The notes beneath the pieces were generated by a model. That model searched no databases and was not told the origin of the DNA. It was given only the letters and a program-made list of their open reading frames with translations. Shown piece by piece: positions 5,970 through 12,137 of a DNA stretch of 12,137 nucleotides; positions within the stretch are counted from its first letter, which is position 1; each line of letters begins with the position of its first letter. Source of the stretch: Actinomycetota bacterium (GTDB lineage Bacteria; Actinomycetota; Actinomycetes; Actinomycetales; Actinomycetaceae); assembly GCA_019425105.1 (NCBI GenBank), contig JAHYYD010000044.1:1-12137 (forward strand), in the 5' to 3' direction. A program made the position numbers and the translations under genes.

Positions 5970-6266
5970 ATGGGAACCAAGACCGGAATCCTCATTGGAC
6001 TCGGCATCGGATACGTCCTGGGCACGCGCGCGGGCCGCGAGCGCTACGAGCAGATCCGTGCGAACGCCTCGAAGCTGCGCCGTTTCCCGGTCGTTGCTCG
6101 TCCCTTGGACGCGGCGGGGCAGAAGATGTCCGACCTCGTGCGTGCGGGCGGCGAGCAGGTGACCGATAAGGTCGCCGACGCCGTGAAGGAACGCCTCTTT
6201 GGCGCTCCCGCCACACAGCCGACGACGGTCGACGCGCAGGCCACGTCCTCCGCGACGCAGCGTTGA
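5970..6266 (+). CDS. Small YtxH-like membrane-associated protein
   Basis: 98 residues. A short glycine-rich hydrophobic N-terminus (GILIGLGIGYVLG, 6-18) runs into TRAGRERYEQIR (19-30). The GYVLGTRAGRERY signature recurs in small actinobacterial YtxH-type proteins of unknown role. The rest is a charged, helical stretch (about 31-77) and an Ala/Thr-rich tail. It is probably a single-pass or re-entrant protein with most of its length in the cytoplasm. The ATG has a clear ribosome site, AGAAGGA (5958-5964), 5 nt upstream. Its stop codon lies 5 nt before the ATG of the VIT-family transporter, so the two are almost certainly cotranscribed. Function is not known. Confidence 0.8.
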   Translation: MGTKTGILIGLGIGYVLGTRAGRERYEQIRANASKLRRFPVVARPLDAAGQKMSDLVRAGGEQVTDKVADAVKERLFGAPATQPTTVDAQATSSATQR

Positions 6267-6271
6267 GCGCG

Positions 6272-7414
6272 ATGAGTCACGAGGCCGTGAGCGCAGACCA
6301 GCGGACCAGCGGCCAGGAGCCGTCGCGCGCGCAGATTAAGCGCTGGCGCAAGCACCTGGCGGAAGAGCGCATGGAGGCTCGTACCTACCGCGATCTTTCG
6401 GAGCGCCGGACGGGCGAGGAGCGCGCGGTCCTCCTGCAGCTCGAGGAGGCGGAGCGCCGCCACGAGGAGTATTGGCTGGCGCGCCTGGGCGACCACGCCC
6501 TGCCAGCCCCGAAGCCGCCGCTGCGCACGCGCGCGGCGTCGGTCCTCGCGCATCTTTTTGGCACGATTTTCATTCTGGCGATGGCTCAGCGCGCGGAGCA
6601 GCGTTCCGCGCGCGACGTGGATGATGATGTGCCGGCGCACATGCAGGCCGACGAACAGATCCACGCCGAGGTCATCCGCTCCCTGGCGGCGAAGTCCCGC
6701 GAGACGCTGGCGGGCACGTTCCGCGCCGCGGTCTTCGGGGCGAACGATGGCCTCGTGTCGAACTTGGCCCTCGTGCTGGGTGTTGCCGCCTCGGGCATGG
6801 AGCCGCACGTCGTCCTGCTGACGGGCGTGTCGGGCCTGCTCGCGGGCGCCCTGTCGATGGCGGCCGGCGAGTGGGTGAGTGTGCGCAGTCAGCGTGAGCT
6901 CCTTGACGCCTCGATCCCCGATCCGGACGCGCACCAGGCCGTGACGGACCTGGATGTGGACGCGAACGAGCTGGCCCTCGTGTTCCGCGCGCGCGGCGAG
7001 AGCGAGGAGGAGGCCGAGCGGCACGCGAAGCAGGTTTTTGCTCGCCTCGCCAAGCCGGCGACCGGCGAGTCCGGCGCGATCGCGCTGCGCGCAGCCCTGG
7101 GCGGCACCCCCGAGTCGGACGGCGCGGGCGATCAGGTGGGCACGCCCACGAAGGCGGCCCTGTCCTCGTTCTGTTTCTTTGCGACGGGCGCGTTCTTCCC
7201 GTTGATCCCCTACATTCTGGGCCTGACGGGCGTGGCCGCGATCGCCGTCGCAGCCGCGATCGTCGGCGTCGCCCTGCTGTTTACGGGCGGCGTGGTCGGT
7301 ATCCTCTCGGGTCAGGCACCGACGCCTCGCGCGCTGCGCCAGCTCGTCGTGGGTTACGGCGCGGCGGGCGTCACCTACCTGCTCGGCCTGCTGTTCGGCA
7401 CCTCGGTTTCCTGA
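6272..7414 (+). CDS. Ferritin-like domain fused to VIT1/CCC1 metal transporter (MbfA-like)
   Basis: 380 residues from the ATG at 6272; an in-frame TTG at 6263 overlaps the previous stop and is less likely. Residues about 22-147 form a ferritin-like four-helix domain: Glu31/Glu32/Glu35, ERRH (61-64) and EQIH (128-131) are candidate di-iron ligands. Residues 149-380 are a VIT1/CCC1 transporter: TFRAAVFGANDGLVSNLALVLG (149-170), SMAAGEWVSVRSQ (195-207), a Glu-rich cytoplasmic segment (about 229-258) that binds metal in plant VIT1, and three more helices (about 295-315, 320-345, 357-377). VIT1/CCC1 proteins move Fe2+ or Mn2+ out of the cytosol, and MbfA-type fusions export iron under iron excess or peroxide stress, so iron detoxification is the likely job. 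It is the second gene of an operon with the YtxH-like protein. Confidence 0.9.
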   Translation: MSHEAVSADQRTSGQEPSRAQIKRWRKHLAEERMEARTYRDLSERRTGEERAVLLQLEEAERRHEEYWLARLGDHALPAPKPPLRTRAASVLAHLFGTIFILAMAQRAEQRSARDVDDDVPAHMQADEQIHAEVIRSLAAKSRETLAGTFRAAVFGANDGLVSNLALVLGVAASGMEPHVVLLTGVSGLLAGALSMAAGEWVSVRSQRELLDASIPDPDAHQAVTDLDVDANELALVFRARGESEEEAERHAKQVFARLAKPATGESGAIALRAALGGTPESDGAGDQVGTPTKAALSSFCFFATGAFFPLIPYILGLTGVAAIAVAAAIVGVALLFTGGVVGILSGQAPTPRALRQLVVGYGAAGVTYLLGLLFGTSVS

Positions 7415-7425
7415 CGTCTCTGGCG

Positions 7426-7487
7426 GGACGAGGCCGGGGTGGTCTCGGGGGACGAGGCCGGGGTGGTCTCGGGGGACGAGGCCGGGG
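7426..7487 (+). repeat. 24-bp tandem repeat, 2.6 copies, containing GACGAGGCCGGGG
   Basis: Units begin at 7426, 7450 and 7474 with an exact 24-bp period. The first two are identical and the third diverges after its first 14 bases. It lies 12 nt beyond the VIT stop. Because 24 is a multiple of three it reads DEAGVVSG repeatedly, but no start, ribosome site or flanking protein supports a gene. Similar sequences sit inside the kinase and helicase genes. Confidence 0.85.
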
Positions 7488-7559
7488 CTGCCTCCCGCGT
7501 CCCCTGGCCTCGGGTAGGTGTGGGGCGCAGGCGTGGATCCCGGCAGGTGCGGCCTGTGG

Positions 7560-7571
7560 CACACTGGGGAC
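7560..7571 (+). promoter_or_regulatory. Candidate -10 for a leaderless ADP-ribosylglycohydrolase transcript
   Basis: CACACT (7560-7565) lies exactly 6 nt before the ATG at 7572, the spacing also seen at the kinase and hydrolase genes. No ribosome site and no clear -35 are visible. The match to TANNNT is imperfect. Confidence 0.35.
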
Positions 7572-8537
7572 ATGACGACTTTTCTTTCTCGGGCGCGCGG
7601 CGCCCTGGTGGGCCTGGCGGTCGGCGACGCGGTGGGCACCACGAATGAGTTCAAGTGGGCGGGGACTTTCGAGCCGATTACGGACATGGTGGGTGGCGGC
7701 CCGTTCCTGCTGAAGCCGGGTCAGTGGACGGATGACACGTCGATGGCTCTGTGCATCGCGGATTCTCTGCTGGCGCAGGGCCGCTACGACTCGTTTGACG
7801 TGATGGACCGCTACCAGCGGTGGTTTTCGGAGGGTTACCGTTCGTCGACGGACAGGTGTTTCGATATCGGTGGCCAGGTGCGTGCCGCGCTGTTCGATTA
7901 CGAGCACGAGCGCCGCGTGCCGGTGACCGCCGAGCGCTCGAACAGCGCCGGTAACGGCGCGATTATGCGCCTGGCGCCCATGGTGATCGCGGGTTTCCGC
8001 TCGCGTTCCCCGCGCGAGGTCGTTGCCACCGCGCGTCTGAGCGCGCGCGAGACACACTTCTCGGTCGAGGCCGAGGCCGCCACCGAGGTGTTCGCCGCCC
8101 TGCTGGTGGGCGCGCTGCTGGGTTGGTCGCCGGAGCAGATCATGGACGTGTCGTGGGCGTCGACGGGCGCGGCTTTCGACGAGATGGCCTCTCGGGTGAT
8201 CAGCTCGGATCCGCAGGTGCGCGCCTCGTGGGAGGCGGAGACCAGCGGCTACATCGTGAACGGCCTGCGCCTGGCGGTGCATGGCCTCCTGGATTTCCCG
8301 TCCTTCAAGGATGCAACCCTGGCGATCGCGAACATGGGCGGCGACACGGACACGAACGCTGCGATCTACGGCCAGCTGGGCGGCGCGTTTTATGGGGTCG
8401 AGGCCATCCCGGCCTCGTGGAGGTCGACGTTGTATCAGGGCGAGGAGATCGACCAGCTGGCGCATGACCTCGTGGAGCTGCGTCTGGAGCCTCCCGTGAC
8501 TCGATTCGACGAGGACCTGCGCGAGGCCTCCGCCTGA
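7572..8537 (+). CDS. ADP-ribosylglycohydrolase family protein (DraG-like)
   Basis: 321 residues, the usual length for this family. GALVGLAVGDAVGTTNEF (10-27) is the N-terminal family motif. WTDDTSMAL (52-60) supplies the Thr53/Asp54/Asp55 metal ligands, NGAIMRLAP (128-136) the central loop, and GGDTDTNAA (256-264) the second Asp-rich metal and ribose site. All key acidic residues are present, so an active two-Mg2+ enzyme that removes ADP-ribose is expected. Substrates in the family range from modified arginine to other ADP-ribosyl conjugates and cannot be told apart here. I prefer the ATG at 7572: the frame extends upstream to 7518, but that part is unlike the family and the -10-like CACACT sits just before 7572. 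No ADP-ribosyltransferase or macrodomain partner lies in the window, so its target is unknown. Confidence 0.9.
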   Translation: MTTFLSRARGALVGLAVGDAVGTTNEFKWAGTFEPITDMVGGGPFLLKPGQWTDDTSMALCIADSLLAQGRYDSFDVMDRYQRWFSEGYRSSTDRCFDIGGQVRAALFDYEHERRVPVTAERSNSAGNGAIMRLAPMVIAGFRSRSPREVVATARLSARETHFSVEAEAATEVFAALLVGALLGWSPEQIMDVSWASTGAAFDEMASRVISSDPQVRASWEAETSGYIVNGLRLAVHGLLDFPSFKDATLAIANMGGDTDTNAAIYGQLGGAFYGVEAIPASWRSTLYQGEEIDQLAHDLVELRLEPPVTRFDEDLREASA

Positions 8538-8553
8538 CGGCCCGAGACTCGCA

Positions 8554-8589
8554 ACACCCACACCCACACGCGCCCCCGCACCCGCACCC
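8554..8589. repeat. Degenerate hexamer repeat (ACACCC/GCACCC)
   Basis: Six consecutive 6-nt units: ACACCC twice, ACACGC, GCCCCC, then GCACCC twice. A short simple-sequence tract just after the glycohydrolase stop, with no sign of coding. Confidence 0.6.
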
Positions 8590-8596
8590 AACAGTT

Positions 8597-8722
8597 ACCT
8601 CAAAATGTCGCATGCAATTCCCTCGCACCTATTTCAATGTTTGAAATCAGACCGTTGAAATCATGCGGATTTGAGCCGTACTCAAAAACTGACCCAAGGG
8701 AATTGCATGCGACTTTTGAGGT
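8597..8722. repeat. AT-rich palindromic element B, 26/27-bp terminal inverted repeats
   Basis: A 126-bp AT-rich island. The left arm (8597-8623) and right arm (8697-8722) are perfect inverted repeats apart from one extra T in the left arm; the core is GTCGCATGCAATTCCCT. Inside lie ATTTCAA-TGT-TTGAAAT (8631-8647) and TTTGAG-CCGTA-CTCAAA (8670-8686). The left half aligns with the reverse complement of element A, sharing TCGCATGCAATTCCC, TATTTCAA and TTGAAAT in order. It sits between the glycohydrolase stop and the helicase promoter. No target-site duplication or reading frame is evident. Confidence 0.88.
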
Positions 8723-8796
8723 CTGAGCCCCCTCCAGTGCGGCCACGCCGCCGGGTGCCGGGCGGTCGTGCCGGGCGGCCCACTCTGGCCTGCGAC

Positions 8797-8811
8797 TAGA
8801 CTGGCGCTATC
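8797..8811 (+). promoter_or_regulatory. Candidate -10 of hrpA, near-leaderless
   Basis: TAGACT (8797-8802) is a good TANNNT box 9 nt before the ATG at 8812, so the mRNA would have no leader or only a few bases. No ribosome site precedes the ATG and no -35 is recognisable. Confidence 0.5.
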
Positions 8812-11800
8812 ATGCCTGACTCTCGCTCCACTCCCCCGTCCGAGCCCAACGCGCGCGGCCCCCGTTCTCGCAACGCGGGTCGCCCCTCCGACGGGCGCGA
8901 CGGCGCGCGGCGACGGCAGAGCGGCCGAGGCCGGGGCCAGGAACGCCAGAACGGCCAGGGCCGAGAACGCCAGGGACAGGGACGCCAAGGCCAGGCAGGC
9001 CGGGGCCAGGGCCGAGAGAACCGCAACCATGAGGGCCGCCGCCCCCAACGCGAGCACGCGCGCCCCTTCAAGCCCTTCACCCCGGAGCAGCTAGCCGAGC
9101 GCGCCGCGGCAATCCCCGTCATCTCCTTCCCGGACCTGCCGGTGAGCGAGCGCCGCGACGAGATCGCGAGCGCTATCCGCGACCACCAGGTGGTCATCGT
9201 GTCGGGCGAGACCGGTTCGGGCAAGACGACGCAGCTGCCGAAAATCTGCATGCAGCTGGGCCGCGGCGTCGCCGGCATGATCGGGCACACCCAGCCGCGC
9301 AGGCTCGCGGCGCGCTCCGTCGCGGACCGCATCGCCCACGAGCTGGGGCAGACGGTGGGCCGCGAGCGCGGCCAGGTGGTGGGCTACCAGGTGCGTTTCA
9401 CGGACGAGGTCGGCCCCACGACCCTCGTCAAGCTGATGACGGACGGCATCTTGCTGGCGGAGATTCAGTCGGATCCGATGCTGCGCCGCTACGACACGCT
9501 CATCATCGACGAGGCCCACGAACGCAGCCTGAACATCGACTTCATCCTGGGCTACGTCGCGCGCCTGCTGCCCGCGCGCCCGGACCTGAAGGTCATCATC
9601 ACGTCGGCGACGATCGATTCGGATCGTTTCGCGCGCCATTTCGGCACGTGGGAGGGCACGCCCGGCTCGGGCCGCCTGATCGAGCCGGCGCCGGTTATCG
9701 AGGTGTCGGGCCGCACGTACCCTGTGGAGATCCGCTACCGTCCCCTCGGCCCGACGACGCCTTCGTCGTACACGTCCGAGGCCTCGTCAAAGCAGGCGGA
9801 GAAGCCCATCGAGACCCTCGAGATCACCGACCTCACCGAGTCCGGCCCCATGCAGCTGGTCCTGGAGGACCCGGACGACGAGCTGGCGACGCTGGGCTAC
9901 GGCATGGGCGAGGACATCGACGTGGAGACCGCGATCTGCCACGCGGTGGACGAGCTGAGCGCGGAGGGCGACGGCGACATCCTGGTCTTCCTGCCCGGCG
10001 AGCGCGACATCCGCGACACGGAGGCGGCCCTCCTCGATCACTTGAAGGGACGAGGCCGGCGCGCGGGAGACGACAAGGGCGCCCGCCCCGGGGACATCGA
10101 GATCCTGCCGCTGTACGCGCGGCTGACGGCGGCCGAGCAGCATCGCGTGTTTGAGCCGCACCGCCTGCGCCGCGTGGTCCTGGCGACGAACGTCGCGGAG
10201 ACGTCGCTGACGGTGCCGGGGATCCGCTACGTCATTGACCCGGGTTTGGCGCGTATTTCCCGCTATTCCAACAAGACGAAGGTGCAGCGCCTGCCGATCG
10301 AGCCGGTCAGCCAGGCGAGTGCGAACCAGCGCGCGGGCCGATGCGGCCGCGTCGCCGAAGGCGTGGCGATCCGCCTGTTCTCCCAGGCCGACTACCTCTC
10401 GCGCCCGCGCTTCACGGAGCCGGAAATCCTGCGCACGTCGCTCGCCAGCGTCATCTTGCAGATGGCGTCCCTCGGCCTGGGCGCGGTCGAAGACTTCCCG
10501 TTCCTGGACGCCCCGGATCGGCGTGCGGTGCGCGACGGCGTCGCCCTCCTCGTGGAGATCGGCGCGCTCGCGCAGGATCGCGAGACAGCGGACGCGGCCC
10601 CGGCCTCGTCCCAGTACAGGCTCACCGGCATCGGCCGGGACCTGGCGCGCCTGCCGATCGACCCGCGCCTGGGGCGCATGCTGCTGGAGGCCGAGCGCTT
10701 GGGCTGCGCCTCGGAGGTGCTCGTCATCGTGGCGGCGCTGTCGATCCAGGACGTGCGCGAGCGCCCGGCCGAGCACCAGGGCACGGCGGACGCCTCGCAC
10801 GCGCGGCTGGCCGACCCTCATTCGGACTTCATCACGTACCTGAACCTGTGGCGCTACCTGGCGGTGCAGGCGCGCGACCTGTCGGGTTCGGCGTTCCGGC
10901 GCTTGTGTCGCGCGGAGTTCTTCCACTACCTGCGGTGGCGCGAGTGGCGCGACGTCGTCGGCCAGCTGCGCCAGATGGCCCGGGCGCTCGGGATCGCCGC
11001 GGGGCCGGTGGGCGAGCCGTCGACGGGCGACGTCGTGGAGGCCGCCCAGTTCGGCGGCGCGCAGGACGCGGCCGTTCGCGCGGTCCTGGCCTACGGGCAG
11101 GGCACGGCGAGCGTGGACGCGGACCAGGTGCACCGCTCGCTGCTGGTTGGCCTGCTGTCCTACCTGGGGTCGTGGGACGAGACGAAGCGCGACTACGAGG
11201 GCGCGCGCGGCACGCACTTCACGATCTGGCCGGGTTCGGGCGTGAGCGGTCACCCCGCTTGGGTGATGACCGCGGAGCTGGTGGAGACCTCGCGCCTGTT
11301 TGCGCGCACGGTGGCCCGCATCCGCCCGGAGTGGGTGGAGCCGGCGGCGCGCGGCCTGCTCAAGCGCTCGTATTCGGAGCCGTTCTGGTCGGTCGGCAAG
11401 GGCGCGGCGATGGTCCGCGAGCGCGTGACCCTCTACGGGTTGACGCTGGCGGCGGACCGCGAGGTGCTGCTGGGGCGCTTGGGTGACCTCGTCATCGACG
11501 AGGCCGTGGCCGCCTTGCGCTCTCACGCTCCGCGCGCGGGGTCGCTGGAGGCGCTGGCGGCTGGCTTGGTGTCGGCGTCGAAGGATCCGCTGTCGTCGGG
11601 GTCGTTTGAGCCGCGTCATTTCGAGGAGCTGGCGGCCGCGCGCGAGGGGACGACTGCCCGCGAGCTGGCCCGCGAGATGTTCATTCGTAACGCCCTGGTG
11701 GATGGCCAGTGGAGGGAGAGGCACGCTTTCCAGCGCCGAAACGAGGCCCTGGTGGAGCAGGCTCGCGAGGTTGAGCGCCGTAGCCGCACCCACGGCCTCG

Positions 11801-12137
11801 TCGCGGACGAGCAGGCGCGCTTCCGTTTCTTCGACGACCTGATCCCCGAGCACGTGACCAGCGCGGCGGCGTTCAACCGCTGGTGGAAGGACGAGCGTCG
11901 CTCTCACCCTGATCTACTCATTTACCCGGCGTCCCTGCTGATGCCCCGCGAGGCGACGTCGGGCGAGGGCTTCCCGGATCGGTGGCAGTGCGGCGAGCTG
12001 TCGCTGGCGCTCAGCTACGAGTTCGCGCCGGGCAGCCCGCGCGACGGCGTGTCGATGCACATTCCGATCGAGGTGCTCGAGCGCGTCAGCGATGCGGGCA
12101 CGGACTGGCTGGTGCCCGGCATGCGCGAGGACCTGCT
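8812..12137 (+). CDS. hrpA: ATP-dependent RNA helicase HrpA (DEAH box), C-terminus cut by window end
   Basis: Open from the ATG at 8812 to the window end: 1108 codons seen of about 1300 usual for HrpA. Motifs in order: Walker A GETGSGKTT (132-140), DEAHER (233-238), SAT (265-267), ATNVAETSLT before motif VI, and QRAGRCGR (506-513) with the arginine finger. Then come the HA2 region with LPIDPRLGRMLLEA (from 614), the OB-like part, and the start of DUF3418 with LLIYPASLLMPREA in the last 80 residues. HrpA unwinds RNA 3'-5'; in E. coli it acts in mRNA processing and on stalled, collided ribosomes. The first ~95 residues are a basic Gln/Gly/Arg-rich tail, likely disordered and RNA-binding. Extra loops at about 314-366, 413-428 and 583-601 are absent from my recollection of E. 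coli HrpA; the latter two contain GACGAGGCCGGGG-like DNA. Confidence 0.93.
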   Translation, partial: MPDSRSTPPSEPNARGPRSRNAGRPSDGRDGARRRQSGRGRGQERQNGQGRERQGQGRQGQAGRGQGRENRNHEGRRPQREHARPFKPFTPEQLAERAAAIPVISFPDLPVSERRDEIASAIRDHQVVIVSGETGSGKTTQLPKICMQLGRGVAGMIGHTQPRRLAARSVADRIAHELGQTVGRERGQVVGYQVRFTDEVGPTTLVKLMTDGILLAEIQSDPMLRRYDTLIIDEAHERSLNIDFILGYVARLLPARPDLKVIITSATIDSDRFARHFGTWEGTPGSGRLIEPAPVIEVSGRTYPVEIRYRPLGPTTPSSYTSEASSKQAEKPIETLEITDLTESGPMQLVLEDPDDELATLGYGMGEDIDVETAICHAVDELSAEGDGDILVFLPGERDIRDTEAALLDHLKGRGRRAGDDKGARPGDIEILPLYARLTAAEQHRVFEPHRLRRVVLATNVAETSLTVPGIRYVIDPGLARISRYSNKTKVQRLPIEPVSQASANQRAGRCGRVAEGVAIRLFSQADYLSRPRFTEPEILRTSLASVILQMASLGLGAVEDFPFLDAPDRRAVRDGVALLVEIGALAQDRETADAAPASSQYRLTGIGRDLARLPIDPRLGRMLLEAERLGCASEVLVIVAALSIQDVRERPAEHQGTADASHARLADPHSDFITYLNLWRYLAVQARDLSGSAFRRLCRAEFFHYLRWREWRDVVGQLRQMARALGIAAGPVGEPSTGDVVEAAQFGGAQDAAVRAVLAYGQGTASVDADQVHRSLLVGLLSYLGSWDETKRDYEGARGTHFTIWPGSGVSGHPAWVMTAELVETSRLFARTVARIRPEWVEPAARGLLKRSYSEPFWSVGKGAAMVRERVTLYGLTLAADREVLLGRLGDLVIDEAVAALRSHAPRAGSLEALAAGLVSASKDPLSSGSFEPRHFEELAAAREGTTARELAREMFIRNALVDGQWRERHAFQRRNEALVEQAREVERRSRTHGLVADEQARFRFFDDLIPEHVTSAAAFNRWWKDERRSHPDLLIYPASLLMPREATSGEGFPDRWQCGELSLALSYEFAPGSPRDGVSMHIPIEVLERVSDAGTDWLVPGMREDL
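10047..10060 (+). repeat. GACGAGGCCGG mini-repeat in hrpA, forward copy
   Basis: GGGACGAGGCCGGC matches the first 13 bases of the tandem unit flank at 7425. It encodes the beginning of RGRRAGDDKGARPG, an extra charged loop just before EILPLYARL. The match is short, so chance in GC-rich DNA is possible. Confidence 0.3.
10591..10612 (-). repeat. GACGAGGCCGGGG mini-repeat in hrpA, inverted copy
   Basis: Read on the minus strand, 20 of 22 bases match the third tandem unit region (7473-7494). On the coding strand it yields ADAAPASS, nearly the peptide made by the inverted copy in the kinase (DAAPASSP), within a loop before the HA2 domain. Confidence 0.4.

Noticed and set aside
7439..7648. A small protein with DEAGVVSG repeats.
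   Set aside because: It depends on the tandem repeat, lacks a ribosome site, and runs into the glycohydrolase gene in another frame.
11497..11514. GACGAGGCCGTGGCC in hrpA, GGGACGAGGCC near 1756, and the inverted ACGAGGCCGGG near 8408 in the glycohydrolase as further mini-repeat copies.
   Set aside because: These encode ordinary family residues (DEAVAA, helix residues ELASSLP read from the other strand, and AIPASW) with no extra loop, so codon use explains them.
9787..11907. A 706-codon open frame on the minus strand opposite hrpA, and a 547-codon one at 6044-7687.
   Set aside because: Arg/His/Gln/Ala-rich translations are typical antisense shadows of GC-rich genes; the plus-strand genes have clear family motifs.

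Overview
The window is GC-rich, densely coding actinobacterial chromosome. Codon choice, -10-only promoters placed 6-9 nt before start codons, and gene content (secreted DUF1524-type HNH nuclease, YtxH-like protein, ferritin-like/VIT1 fusion, DUF3418-type HrpA) fit a member of the Actinomycetaceae such as Schaalia or Actinomyces. That placement is inference; no rRNA or other marker gene is present. I see no insertion sequence, prophage gene, tRNA, rRNA or CRISPR array.

Layout. Bases 1-2708 are on the minus strand: the N-terminal part of an exported HNH nuclease (cut by the window edge), then an amino-acid permease transcribed together with an upstream TRIC/UPF0126 membrane protein. A divergent promoter pair near 2746-2826 separates these from a plus-strand PfkB-family sugar kinase (2827-3912). 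Bases 3913-4878 hold no credible gene. They carry a terminator-like hairpin, an array of 16-bp repeats with 42-bp spacing inside a duplicated 176-bp module, an AT-rich 117-bp palindromic element, and a very GC-rich tract with imperfect duplications. A minus-strand alpha/beta-hydrolase (4879-5721) follows, with Glu in place of the nucleophilic Ser. It is divergent from a two-gene plus-strand operon (5970-7414): a small YtxH-like protein and a ferritin-like/VIT1 iron or manganese transporter. After a 24-bp tandem repeat comes an ADP-ribosylglycohydrolase (7572-8537), then a second AT-rich palindromic element (8597-8722), then an hrpA RNA helicase from 8812 that runs off the window.

The genes are mostly housekeeping or accessory metabolism and do not form one obvious pathway. 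Plausible partnerships are the permease with TRIC/UPF0126 (small-solute or amino-acid transport) and the YtxH-like protein with the VIT transporter (membrane metal handling).

The most unusual material is non-coding or inserted DNA. (1) Two related palindromic elements each fold as an outer stem enclosing two inner hairpins; their outer arms differ in sequence but each still pairs with itself. (2) The direct/inverted repeat array downstream of the kinase. (3) A GACGAGGCCGGGG mini-repeat, tandem between genes, that reappears in both orientations inside the kinase and helicase genes at places that look like extra loops. None of these proves a new system. They are repeat families whose genome-wide distribution would decide their meaning.
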